Below, piece by piece: positions 1 through 7,980 of a DNA stretch of 50,751 nucleotides. Numbering within the stretch: position 1 is the stretch's first letter; each line of letters begins with the position of its first letter. The position numbers were made by a program, and so were the translations under genes. Under the pieces are notes generated by a model. The model was not told the origin of the DNA, did no database searches, and was given only the letters and a program-made list of their open reading frames with translations. Source of the DNA: an uncultured Pseudobutyrivibrio sp. (GTDB lineage Bacteria; Bacillota; Clostridia; Lachnospirales; Lachnospiraceae); the NCBI GenBank assembly GCA_900546435.1, contig URCQ01000019.1:1-50751 (forward strand). Direction: 5' to 3'.

Positions 1-130
1 AGATTCCATCTCACGATGGACACCCTTGCTGTTCAGCTATACACTTCCCACTATCCGGGTATGTTTGGGACTTTCACCCATTAGAACGCGCCCATGGCGC
101 GCAAACGAAACGTGCGCCGCTAGGCGCACC
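1..130 (-). mobile_element. 5' end of a group II intron (probable class C), truncated by window edge
   Basis: Read on the minus strand, the segment starts with GTGCGCC at about 129 and forms the short GTGCGCC...GGCGCAC hairpin typical of group II intron 5' ends, followed by a GGGTGAAAGTCCC-like domain I motif and the sequence GGTGTCCATCGTGAGATGG. The last motif recurs in the second intron copy near 6680-6710, which carries a recognisable reverse-transcriptase fragment. The 5' end lies directly after a terminator hairpin (134-169), the usual target of class C introns. The intron body and any reverse transcriptase lie beyond the left edge, so completeness cannot be judged. Confidence 0.7.
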
Positions 131-133
131 ACG

Positions 134-171
134 AACAGCGGGAAACCTTGATAAGGCTTCCCGCTGTTTTT
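134..171. terminator. rho-independent terminator hairpin, intron insertion site
   Basis: AACAGCGGGAA (134-144) pairs with TTCCCGCTGTT (159-169). It lies downstream of the minus-strand rhamnosidase gene. A T-run is present on the plus strand; on the minus strand the expected T-run is interrupted after TTCGT by the group II intron 5' end, consistent with insertion at the foot of the rhamnosidase terminator. Confidence 0.7.
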
Positions 172-274
172 AGGTTACTCAAACTCGATAATAATATCAT
201 GGTTTCTACTATATATAGTGCTTCTTTTTGTTGCCAAACATTCATTGGAAATATCCTATGGACCTTTTCCGTTT

Positions 275-2935
275 TTATTTCTCACATTCATAGTGATATG
301 TTCCACTTCCTGCTGTATGGCTGCTTCCATCCGGCAACACCACCTCTGCAGTCACATTACACGGAATGGTCACATCCATTGTAAATCGATCCTTCTTCTC
401 CCACTCGCAGGACACTTTACCATATGGTGTCTCATAGCTACGGCTGCAAGAAGTAATCACTGTATCCACATGAGGACGGATGATCAGATGTTTGAATCCG
501 GCCTGATCTGTATCAATGCCTCCGATATGTCGGAACATCCAGTCATCAATCGCTCCGAAGGAATAATGATTGAAGCTAAGGTGTCCCGGATTGCCGTTCT
601 CATCATATCCGTACCAGCTTTCCCAAATTGTTGTCGCACTATGGTTTACTTCGTAAAGCCATGATGGTGCTTTCTCCTGCCACAAAATTTGATAGGCAAG
701 ATCCTGGCGGTTAATCTTACATAACACATCCATCAAAAAAGGTGTTCCCAAAAATCCGGTATCAAGACAGCCGTCATTCTTCTCAATGCACTTTACGAGG
801 TTCTCTGCAAATGTATCTTTCAGATGTTCCGGAACGAGGTCAAAATAGATTGGCAGTACATAAGCTCCCATCAGTTCTGACGGCATGGAGCCATCCTCCC
901 GGATCACACCTTTTTGAATCGCCTGTTTCATCTTATCTGCAATCTCTTTATATTTCTTTGCATCCGAATCTCTTCCCAGTATCTCTGCAATCTTGGCAAA
1001 ATGATTTACCGAATTCCAGCCGAAAATCGGTGCCGTATAGCAGGCACTCGAGGCCATGATCTGTTTCAGATTCTTCATATCAAGACCGTTTTTATTCTGA
1101 CTTGGAATCAGCCATTCCCCATAGTGATATCCGGTATCCCACAAGTATTCTTCGATCTCCGCCGGAAGCGTACTTCCTTTCGGCTTTTTGTCCTTTGCTT
1201 TTCGAATAATATAATCACACCATCGCTTCATGCAGTCATACTGCTGTTCCAACACTACTGTATTTCCGGTTGCCTCATACATGGAATACGGAACTATTAC
1301 TGCCGCATCTCCCCATCCGGAGGAAGTTCCCTGTCCTTTTTCTCCATACATCAGATTCATCATTTTTCCGGTCTTAGGATATGAACCATTATTTGGAACC
1401 ACCATTGGTATGATGCCATACTCGTCCTGATCACAGCTCATATTTGCCAGCCATCTTGTAAATAAAGAAGTACAATCTTCGTTTAACATCGCAGTTTTCG
1501 CATATACGAGCATATCTCCGGTCCAGCCTGCTTTTTCTCTTTGCGGACAGTCGGTCGGGATAGACATCATATTGGAGCGCTGAGACCATCGTGTGTTCTC
1601 GTACAATCGGTTGATTCGTTCATCCGATGTAACAAATGTTCCGAGATCCTGTTTCTCCGATGATAACACAACTGCTTTAAAATCATCAGGATTCACATTT
1701 GCTATTCCGCATACCTTCACATATCGGAATCCATGAAATGTAAATGCAGGTTCATAGGTGTATTCCGTACCGTCGCTGATATAGCAGTCCTTCTGGTCGC
1801 ATCCTTTTCCGACACCGCCGGCCCCCATGATATTATTGAAATAATTTCCGTCTTTGTCTAACACCTCGCAGTGTTCCAGCGTAATCTGCGTACCTTTTGT
1901 TGCATTTACCTTCATCGAAACCCGCCCGGAAATATTCTGTCCGAAGTCCAGAATCGTCTCCCCTTTCGGGCTATGAAGCACTTCCTTAACAGAAAGAGTC
2001 ATTACAGGAATTACCGGCTCCCCGAACTGTGCATGCAAGTTGTCAAATCCATAATCTGCTGTTTTCACAAATTTCCATGCATCATCCTGAAATTGTGGTC
2101 GGTCCCAGCCCGCCTGAATCTCATTTGCATCAAACAGCTCTCCTGCATACAGATCGCTGCTGCGAACCGGACCATAAGATACTTTCACCCTTCCATCAGA
2201 ACCTACTTTTTCTGTAGTGCCGTCTGCATATTCTACTTCGATCTGGAACAAAACCGCATGCGCATGTTTCATTTTCATATTTGGAATTGCCTGCGGACAG
2301 AGATACCAGCCATCTCCGACATACATCCCAAGTGCATTCTCACCTTCATTTAATAATGCAGTCACATCATAGGTCTGATAACACAGATATTTCTCATAAA
2401 CGGTATGTTCTGGTGCGAATTCGCGCTGATCTGCTCTCTGCCCATTGACACTTAGCTGATAGGTCCCATGACAGGTTGCGTAACATCTCGCCTTTATCGG
2501 CTTTGCTTTTAACGAAAATGTTTTTCTAAACATCGTTGCCGGATCCTGCTTACCAAAACCAGGCTTCCCTTTATGGCGTTTCAAGGATGATTCTACCCAT
2601 GATGCACTCCAATCACTCTTATCTAAAAGTGCGGTTTCGAAAGTTGTTGTTTTCGCATCCTCATTTCCATGATTGTCCCATACTGTTACCGTTACTTCGT
2701 ATACCGTTCGGCTCTTCAGTGCCTCACCCTGATACCACACAAAGATTGACTGTTCCGATTCCACCTTTCCGGTATTCCAACAGTCTGTCTCATTTTTTTC
2801 TGCTTTAACCTGAATCTGATATGCCTCCTGCTTTGTTCCTAGCTGATCACTCTCCATCTTCCATGAGAAATATGGTTTCGTGTCGATACCAAGCGGAGCT
2901 ATCATATTCAACGTTTTGATTTCTGCTATTTTCAT
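275..2935 (-). CDS. alpha-L-rhamnosidase, GH78 family
   Basis: Hydrolyses terminal alpha-L-rhamnose from plant glycans or flavonoid glycosides. The product is about 886 residues, the usual size for the family. It has N-terminal beta-sandwich/carbohydrate-binding parts (roughly residues 1-330), then the (alpha/alpha)6 barrel with the family hallmark DCPQREKAGWTGD near residue 466 (the Glu is the presumed general acid) and IWESW...FNHYSFGAIDDW near 770-790. No signal peptide is visible, so the enzyme is probably cytoplasmic and acts on imported oligosaccharides. A longer reading starts at 2995, but ATG 2935 is chosen because AAAAGGAG lies about 11 bases upstream. It is divergent from the AraC-type regulator at 3113, which is the likely activator. 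Released rhamnose would feed the rha operon at 21.4-25.1 kb. Confidence 0.93.
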   Translation of the reverse strand: MKIAEIKTLNMIAPLGIDTKPYFSWKMESDQLGTKQEAYQIQVKAEKNETDCWNTGKVESEQSIFVWYQGEALKSRTVYEVTVTVWDNHGNEDAKTTTFETALLDKSDWSASWVESSLKRHKGKPGFGKQDPATMFRKTFSLKAKPIKARCYATCHGTYQLSVNGQRADQREFAPEHTVYEKYLCYQTYDVTALLNEGENALGMYVGDGWYLCPQAIPNMKMKHAHAVLFQIEVEYADGTTEKVGSDGRVKVSYGPVRSSDLYAGELFDANEIQAGWDRPQFQDDAWKFVKTADYGFDNLHAQFGEPVIPVMTLSVKEVLHSPKGETILDFGQNISGRVSMKVNATKGTQITLEHCEVLDKDGNYFNNIMGAGGVGKGCDQKDCYISDGTEYTYEPAFTFHGFRYVKVCGIANVNPDDFKAVVLSSEKQDLGTFVTSDERINRLYENTRWSQRSNMMSIPTDCPQREKAGWTGDMLVYAKTAMLNEDCTSLFTRWLANMSCDQDEYGIIPMVVPNNGSYPKTGKMMNLMYGEKGQGTSSGWGDAAVIVPYSMYEATGNTVVLEQQYDCMKRWCDYIIRKAKDKKPKGSTLPAEIEEYLWDTGYHYGEWLIPSQNKNGLDMKNLKQIMASSACYTAPIFGWNSVNHFAKIAEILGRDSDAKKYKEIADKMKQAIQKGVIREDGSMPSELMGAYVLPIYFDLVPEHLKDTFAENLVKCIEKNDGCLDTGFLGTPFLMDVLCKINRQDLAYQILWQEKAPSWLYEVNHSATTIWESWYGYDENGNPGHLSFNHYSFGAIDDWMFRHIGGIDTDQAGFKHLIIRPHVDTVITSCSRSYETPYGKVSCEWEKKDRFTMDVTIPCNVTAEVVLPDGSSHTAGSGTYHYECEK

Positions 2936-3024
2936 ATACCTGGCTTCTCCTTTTCCTGCAATATTTCCCACAGATAGCTTGTGGAAATACCACAATCACA
3001 CTTTAATCTTGCTTTATATTTTTG

Positions 3025-3053
3025 ATTATAGTACATTGAAAGCAGGCATAAAA
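3025..3053 (-). promoter_or_regulatory. promoter of the rhamnosidase gene
   Basis: On the minus strand a perfect -10 TATAAT (3025-3030) is preceded by a 17-base spacer and a poor -35 TTTTAT (3048-3053). A good -10 with a weak -35 is typical of an activator-dependent promoter, and the repeat described at 3063-3092 abuts the -35. Inferred from sequence only. Confidence 0.55.
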
Positions 3054-3062
3054 GACTATTAG

Positions 3063-3092
3063 TTGCTCATTCACTATAGAAAATTGCTCATT
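3063..3092. promoter_or_regulatory. candidate AraC-family operator: direct repeat with 21-bp spacing
   Basis: TTGCTCATT occurs at 3063-3071 and again at 3084-3092, exactly 21 bp apart, i.e. two helical turns on the same DNA face. AraC-family proteins commonly bind two direct half-sites spaced this way. The repeat lies between the regulator start codon (3113) and the -35 of the divergent rhamnosidase promoter, suiting activation of the rhamnosidase and autoregulation. Confidence 0.6.
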
Positions 3093-3112
3093 TATAAAAG
3101 GAGACCACACAA

Positions 3113-4129
3113 ATGTTTGAACGCATTCATCTGTTGGAAATCGATTTGTCCGGTGAGACAATCACCGATAAAAACTATCTCGCTTTGGGACAAACTCCCC
3201 TTTTTCGCGAGGCATCCCCTGCTGAAAACAAAGAATTCTATCAGGACATGTATCGGACAACTCCATACAATATAGAATACTCCCTTACCGGACAAATCAA
3301 ATATTTACTGGAGCTTCCGATGACTGCTGAAACAAAAGAACATTATATTTATCTTCAGTCGTTCAGTTATACGCAGACGGCAGGCTCTGTATTTACCCAA
3401 AGAGAGCACTATCCATCCTATCTGCTCGTCTATACCTATCAGGGAAGCGGCAAATTCATTTACCGCGGAGAACATTACACACTATCCGCCGGAGATGCTT
3501 TCCTGATTGACTGCAACGAACCACAATATTACGGCACTAAGAATCTTGAAGGTTGGACACAGTCTGCACTTCATTTTTACGGCGGAAACTCCGGTCATAT
3601 TTACGAGACACTGTTTCGAAATCTGCCTCCTGTGTTCCACCTGTCCAACGAACAGGAATTCCAGCGTCTGCTGGAAGATATCCTGCGCTACCAGACAACG
3701 CCATCTGTGCAGCATGACTTTAAGGTATCCCTTGCGATTCAGAAGATGCTGGACTATCTGTATGCCAATCAATCGGCTGCAACAGATAATGTGGAATATC
3801 CCGATTTTATCCGCTATATCATGCATTATATGGAAAATAATTATCAACAAGAACTTTCTCTGGATGAATTGGCTAATATGGCAAGCATGAGTAAATATCA
3901 TTTTTGCAGACAGTTCAAAAAATACACATCCTTCTCCCCCAAAAAATACCTGATTAACCTGCGGATATCCCATGCCCGGATGCTGTTAACAAGTACGGAC
4001 ATTCCGGCATACAAAATCGGAGTTCTGGTAGGCATCTCAAACGAAGCGAATTTTATACATCTGTTCAAGGAAAATGTCGGTTTGACACCAAATGAATACC
4101 GGAAACAATTTGAAGGAGGAGCCGACTAA
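3113..4129 (+). CDS. AraC-family transcriptional regulator with cupin-type sensor domain
   Basis: A 338-residue one-component regulator. Residues about 90-160 form an AraC-type cupin arm/ligand-binding domain (YTYQGSGKFIYRGEHYTLSAGD is read as the jelly-roll core, spanning about 103-124). Residues about 230-335 are the two helix-turn-helix AraC DNA-binding domain, including LSLDELANMASMSKYHFCR and the C-terminal signature ending GLTPNEYRKQF. The start has AAAGGAG seven to eight bases upstream. It is transcribed away from the GH78 rhamnosidase, so regulation of that gene in response to rhamnose or a rhamnoside is the simplest reading; the ligand is not shown by the sequence. Confidence 0.92.
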   Translation: MFERIHLLEIDLSGETITDKNYLALGQTPLFREASPAENKEFYQDMYRTTPYNIEYSLTGQIKYLLELPMTAETKEHYIYLQSFSYTQTAGSVFTQREHYPSYLLVYTYQGSGKFIYRGEHYTLSAGDAFLIDCNEPQYYGTKNLEGWTQSALHFYGGNSGHIYETLFRNLPPVFHLSNEQEFQRLLEDILRYQTTPSVQHDFKVSLAIQKMLDYLYANQSAATDNVEYPDFIRYIMHYMENNYQQELSLDELANMASMSKYHFCRQFKKYTSFSPKKYLINLRISHARMLLTSTDIPAYKIGVLVGISNEANFIHLFKENVGLTPNEYRKQFEGGAD

Positions 4130-4150
4130 AGCGGTCTGCTCCTCCTTCTA
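4113..4150 (+). terminator. terminator overlapping the stop codon of the AraC-type gene
   Basis: AAGGAGGAGC (4113-4122) pairs with GCTCCTCCTT (4138-4147), followed by CTATTATT. The left arm is inside the last codons of the regulator and the stop codon TAA (4127-4129) lies in the loop. It may also end transcription of the converging esterase gene. Confidence 0.65.
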
Positions 4151-4167
4151 TTATTAAAACATACGCG

Positions 4168-5127
4168 TTATTTATTCTGTAGCATCTTTCTCATCACTTC
4201 TACCCGATGTACGAGTAGTCTCTGTGTGAGCGGACTCTTCCAATCATTCTCCACACCGTGATAAGAACCTTTGATTACATTGATTTCAACCGGTATTCCG
4301 GCTGCCTTCAGTTTTTCTCCGTAAGCAATTGCTTCATCCCGCAAGATATCAATTTCTTGCGGTTCCACATATGCCTGTGGCAGCTCGGAAAAATCTTCCA
4401 TATTCATTGGTGCAGCATAATTTTCCATACCGAAGGTTCCCTTCTCAAACATCAGCCTCCACATGCTCCTGTTTGCACTCGCAGGCCATGCAGCATCCGG
4501 ATACTCCTTCACGGATTGATACCGCTCTGAGTGGTTATCTGTAACCGGGTAAACCAATAATTGACCCAATACTTTTTTATAACCTCTATCTCTTGCCATA
4601 TGGGTTGTTCCTGCTGCCAATGCACCACCTGCACTATCCCCATATACAAGCACCTGATCGGAATTGATATGTAACTCCTCTGCATGATTGAAAATATATT
4701 GATACATTGATGCACAATCTTCTAAAATATCCTGACAAGTGTTGGTCAATGAAATCCTATAATCCGACAATGCCACTCTGCAATGAAGTTTCTCTGCATA
4801 ATAGTTTGCCAGCTTTTGCATCATTTTCTGAACCGGGAACATAAATCCACCGCCGTGATAATAGATGATACACGGCAATGTCTCGTTCATACTGTTTTTC
4901 GGTTCAAAGAGATAGAATGGAATGTCAGCGTTATCGTATGATTTATAACTGCCGATTTTCATTTGAATTCCATTTTTTGCGTGATAGAATTTTGCCATCT
5001 TACCGAACATTTTTCCAATCTTTGCCATCCCTGCAATGGTCTTCGGATCATCATAATCTACTTTCGAGTTATCTGCCGGAGCCTTAAGTTCCGATGAATA
5101 AGGGTATTTATTGTCTGTCATAATCAT
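4168..5127 (-). CDS. alpha/beta-hydrolase esterase, HSL (hormone-sensitive lipase) family
   Basis: Predicted cytoplasmic carboxylesterase of about 319 residues. Family IV/HSL hallmarks are present: oxyanion-hole motif HGGGF near residue 92, nucleophile motif GDSAGG near 162, acidic residue in DILRDEA near 260, and catalytic His in GSYHGVE near 289. No signal peptide or membrane segment is seen. The start is uncertain: GTGAGAG lies immediately before ATG 5127 and is better spaced for the in-frame ATG two codons later (5121). Located beside a GH78 rhamnosidase, it may deacetylate or de-esterify plant oligosaccharides, but this is only a context inference. Confidence 0.85.
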   Translation of the reverse strand: MIMTDNKYPYSSELKAPADNSKVDYDDPKTIAGMAKIGKMFGKMAKFYHAKNGIQMKIGSYKSYDNADIPFYLFEPKNSMNETLPCIIYYHGGGFMFPVQKMMQKLANYYAEKLHCRVALSDYRISLTNTCQDILEDCASMYQYIFNHAEELHINSDQVLVYGDSAGGALAAGTTHMARDRGYKKVLGQLLVYPVTDNHSERYQSVKEYPDAAWPASANRSMWRLMFEKGTFGMENYAAPMNMEDFSELPQAYVEPQEIDILRDEAIAYGEKLKAAGIPVEINVIKGSYHGVENDWKSPLTQRLLVHRVEVMRKMLQNK

Positions 5128-5234
5128 CTCTCACTTTCTTCTAAAGATCTTCTGATTACTATCATACAGAGATGGCTTACATTCCACAATTCTCTTTGTT
5201 GCTGTTATACTATTGTTTTTTGCTTACAGTTTTA

Positions 5235-5811
5235 TTATACTACATACTCATTCATGAACTTCGCACTAAGCTGGAACGACTTCACCGGGGACTTGTCCAC
5301 CCAGTTCTTATGGCTTTCCAGTATCACGGCATCCACACCGTTTTTCTGCGCAATGTCCACCATTTTTGTCAAGTTCATATTGCCGTATCCAAGCTCCATA
5401 CTGTCAGACTTTAAGATCTGTCCTCCGGGTCCGCTCATCCTTGTTCCACGGTCGTTGATATGATAAAGCTTCATTCTCTCTCCCAAGCGCTCCATGAGCG
5501 CAATCGTATCCACGCCTGCCTCTGTTGCCCAGTAAGAATCAAATTCGAAGTTGACAAATTCCGGGTTTGTTTTTTCGATCAGCACATCGTAGGCACATTT
5601 TCCCGCTCCCACTTTGCGGAATTCACAGTTGTGATTGTGATATAGCAAGGAAATGCCTCCTTCTTTCAGAATTTTTCCTGCCTTATTTAGCTTCTGTGCC
5701 AATTCCAGTACCGATGCCATATCAGAATAATCAAACCGATGCATTCCCGTAATAACGATATACTTTGTGGAAAATGTTTTTGCTTCCTCTTCCCAAAGGA
5801 AGTATCATCAA
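5235..5811 (-). pseudogene. N-terminally truncated sugar phosphate isomerase/epimerase (TIM-barrel)
   Basis: The readable product matches the C-terminal two thirds of the xylose isomerase-like TIM-barrel family: YIVITGMHRFDYSD, LLYHNHNCEF, EFDSYWATEAGVD, KLYHINDRG, and a final GYGNMNLTKMVDIAQKNG...ILE are the successive family blocks that carry metal ligands. The family is usually 260-290 residues; only about 190 codons are open, and the in-frame extension upstream of the first ATG (5744) is homologous in style back to about 5811, then meets two stops (TGATGA). About 80-100 N-terminal residues are therefore missing. The lesion lies close to the mobile-element debris at 6.0-6.8 kb. An initiation at ATG 5744 would give a 169-residue incomplete barrel. 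Confidence 0.75.
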
Positions 5812-6045
5812 ATCAAAAATGCTGATTTTATGCGGCATTCCACCACATCCGTTTCATCTAATGTTACTCTTTTCATATCGTTTTCAAAAACTTTAGTAGC
5901 AAATTAGTTGCAATAATTCAATATTACTTCTACAAAATCAATGGCAGATATAATCTACTTTTACTACTAAAAACGAATACTCAAATGTGGCTTGCGAGTG
6001 CTTAACTGTGCCTGCTGCCACACCCACTATGAAAGGAGCTTTTCT
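5812..6045. other. short non-coding stretch beside mobile-element scar
   Basis: AT-rich sequence between the truncated isomerase and the mobilisation-gene fragment. On the minus strand a 22-codon reading (from ATG near 5875) exists, without a good ribosome binding site and without a recognisable product. I see no structured RNA or complete gene here. Confidence 0.4.
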
Positions 6046-6213
6046 ATGAGCAATCAACACAAACATCCAACTATAAGTTTTAGAATCAGCGATGCTGAAC
6101 GCAAGCAAATCGAAGCCCGTATCCTTGCCAGCGGCATGATGAAGAAAGATTACTTTGTCCGTTCCTGCATCTATAACCGCATCTGCGTTGTTGGCAAGAA
6201 AGAAACCATATGG
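6046..6213 (+). pseudogene. fragment of a plasmid/ICE mobilisation protein (MobC/ribbon-helix-helix type)
   Basis: ATG 6046 has a strong GAAAGGAG 8 bases upstream. The first about 55 codons read as a relaxosome accessory protein: PTISFRISDAERKQIEAR followed by SGMMKKDYFVRSC is the typical ribbon-helix-helix start of MobC-like proteins of Clostridial mobilisable elements. After KKE the homology stops abruptly, and the reading continues six codons into the antisense of a group II intron reverse transcriptase before TAA at 6223-6225. The gene is therefore broken at about 6207-6214 by recombination with the intron fragment. No relaxase is nearby. Confidence 0.7.
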
Positions 6214-6424
6214 CTTGCTGTATAAATCGGTCTGTTACTGTTGGTACTCCTAGGTTTCTGACACCACCGTCTGATTTCGGTATCTCCACTCTTCGTACTG
6301 GTTGAGGCTTGTACTTTCTCGTCTTCAACTGTTTCTTGATGTTTTCGCCGTTCTTTTCAAGGTGTTCTTTAAGGTCTGTGTACTTCATTCCGTCCACACC
6401 CTCCGCACCTTTGCTCCATTTCCA
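6214..6424 (-). pseudogene. ltrA: group II intron reverse transcriptase/maturase fragment
   Basis: Seventy codons match the RT0/RT1 region of intron-encoded proteins: WSKGAEGVDGM, then PVRRVEIPKSDGGVRNLGVP and DRFIQQAI. The sequence is cut after QQAI at the recombination junction; the palm with YADD, the maturase and the endonuclease parts are missing. The N-terminal side is also damaged: a TAA stop (6425-6427) lies directly before the Trp codon where the usual N-terminal 40-60 residues should join, suggesting an internal deletion as well. Confidence 0.8.
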
Positions 6425-6783
6425 TTACAGAAACTTCTTCACTACTATGGGCTCGGCTGACTTCTCACAGTTCGTTGTTACTAGGCTAATGAAACCTCTG
6501 TGAGACCTCCACGCTTAAGGTGCACACTCTTTCTCTCCATGTATCCGCCGCATTTACTCTTCTCCTACAAAAGTGATAGTTATTAGACTTCGTTGTCTTT
6601 CGCCAACTCATCTCTCGGAGCCTAGCCTCATATGCGATTTCTGTCCGTCGGATCAGAGATTTGCCTACAGCTTCCTTCAGATTCCATCTCACGATGGACA
6701 CCCTTGCCTTCGGCTATATCCTTCCCACTACCGGGCGGATTCGGGACTTTAACCCGTTAGAAATGTGCGCCGCTAGGCGCACC
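6214..6783 (-). mobile_element. truncated group II intron (probable class C)
   Basis: On the minus strand the element begins with GTGCGCC at about 6782, immediately after a 17-bp terminator stem, passes through the GGTTAAAGTCCC domain I motif and the same GGTGTCCATCGTGAGATGG block as the copy at the left edge, and enters a reverse-transcriptase reading. It stops at about 6214 inside the RT gene, fused to the mobilisation-gene fragment. Domains V and VI and most of the RT are absent, so it cannot splice or move. Confidence 0.75.
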
Positions 6784-6786
6784 ATG

Positions 6787-6838
6787 AAAAAAGTGTATCG
6801 AAACGTTTTATTTTCCTCGCGTTTCGATACACTTTTCT
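6787..6838 (-). terminator. long terminator stem at the intron insertion point
   Basis: AAAAGTGTATCGAAACG (6789-6805) is the exact reverse complement of CGTTTCGATACACTTTT (6820-6836), a 17-bp stem with a 14-base loop. On the minus strand it follows the stop codon of the esterase at 6845 and runs into TTTTTTCAT, after which the intron 5' end GGTGCGCC begins. Confidence 0.85.
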
Positions 6839-6844
6839 ATTTTA

Positions 6845-7861
6845 CTAATCTGCCTTATGATCTTCCTTCACATTTTCCTGCCAGAAATCTACGGCTTCGC
6901 AAATCCAGTTTTCTGCACCGGTTCCTAACCCAAGGCCAATACCATGTGGCAATGCAAAAAATCGACGATAGCAGTACTTAACGTGATGTTTTTCCAATGC
7001 ATCAACCAAAACCTCTGCATGGTGCGATGCCGGCACCAAAACATCTCTACCACCAGAAAACATATAGGTAGGTGTATAATCATCCGTCACCTGCTTCTGT
7101 ACGCAGAGAGAATCTCTTTTTTCACGAGTACAGGAACGGCCAAACATATAAATAAAACCTCGTTCAGAAAGCCATATTCCCATGATTCCTTTCCATATAT
7201 TCCAATATGGATGATCCAGCCAATGCTGCATATTTGTCCAAGGATATCCCAGCATAATCGTTGCCGGTCTGCGCGTGCCATACTGCTCATAACCATGATT
7301 ATGGCTGGCATAAATACCGGCTAAATTCCCTCCTGCAGAAAATCCGCAAAGTGCATATCCATCTGGATCAATGTTATATTCTTCCTGATGTTCCTCAATA
7401 TGCTTGATTGCACGCGATACATCTTCCATCGGTGCATACGGTGTACAATTAAAACCGGTACGATATTCCAAGACAAAGACGGTATAGCCCATCTCATTAA
7501 ATTTTGCTGCAATTGGATACCCTTCTTCTTTTGTCACACAATGTGCATATCCTCCGCCGGGCAAAATCAAAACATACTTGGTACGATCTCCTGAATCATT
7601 TGGAAATACACTAAGACGTACCGTTCCTAAATCCTTATCCTCATAAATTTCATCCAGCGAATACACGGGAAGCTGTCGAAATCGTCCTTCCGATGTCAAC
7701 TGTTTGATACGCATTTTCCCATATTTCACACCATTGCAAAAATGCTTCACAATATACATACGAATGACGGAATAGCACGTCAAGACGAGTGTCAAAAACA
7801 GGTAAATTATAAATACATTGTAAAAAATTTCTCCCCAGTCATTTCCAGGCATAGCACTCAT
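6845..7861 (-). CDS. membrane-anchored alpha/beta-hydrolase (BD-FAE/acetylesterase-like)
   Basis: A 338-residue serine hydrolase. Residues about 12-33 (FYNVFIIYLFLTLVLTCYSVI) form one hydrophobic segment, probably a signal anchor. The hydrolase part shows oxyanion motif PGGGYAHC near 103, nucleophile GFSAGG near 173, Asp in GGRDVLVP near 268 and His in LPHGIG near 304. This pattern fits bacterial acetyl/feruloyl-esterase-like proteins of the BD-FAE or Axe-type group. AAGGGAG lies 9-10 bases before ATG 7861. It stands alone with its own terminator (6787-6838). The substrate is unknown; a role on acetylated carbohydrates is an inference from the family. Confidence 0.85.
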   Translation of the reverse strand: MSAMPGNDWGEIFYNVFIIYLFLTLVLTCYSVIRMYIVKHFCNGVKYGKMRIKQLTSEGRFRQLPVYSLDEIYEDKDLGTVRLSVFPNDSGDRTKYVLILPGGGYAHCVTKEEGYPIAAKFNEMGYTVFVLEYRTGFNCTPYAPMEDVSRAIKHIEEHQEEYNIDPDGYALCGFSAGGNLAGIYASHNHGYEQYGTRRPATIMLGYPWTNMQHWLDHPYWNIWKGIMGIWLSERGFIYMFGRSCTREKRDSLCVQKQVTDDYTPTYMFSGGRDVLVPASHHAEVLVDALEKHHVKYCYRRFFALPHGIGLGLGTGAENWICEAVDFWQENVKEDHKAD

Positions 7862-7930
7862 AGCACTTATCTCCCTTTATAAAATGTCGCATAATGTCCG
7901 TGTATTATACCACATTTTTCCACAGAAAGA

Positions 7931-7957
7931 AAGAGCAGGCACTTTGTGTGCCTGCCC
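7931..7957 (-). terminator. terminator of the FeS/FAD oxidoreductase operon
   Basis: GCAGGCAC (7935-7942) pairs with GTGCCTGC (7948-7955). On the minus strand the stem is followed by TCTTTCTTTCT. It follows the stop codon at 7981. Confidence 0.8.
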
Positions 7958-7980
7958 CTTGCGTTTATATGGTCTTTCTT

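Noticed and set aside
5812..5875. 22-codon minus-strand reading as the missing N-terminus of the truncated isomerase
   Set aside because: Its sequence does not resemble the family's first strand and helix, and it is out of frame and stopped before the isomerase part.
6486..6701. 71-residue minus-strand reading in the intron fragment
   Set aside because: It lies in the structured RNA part of the group II intron, not in the RT gene, and has no recognisable product.
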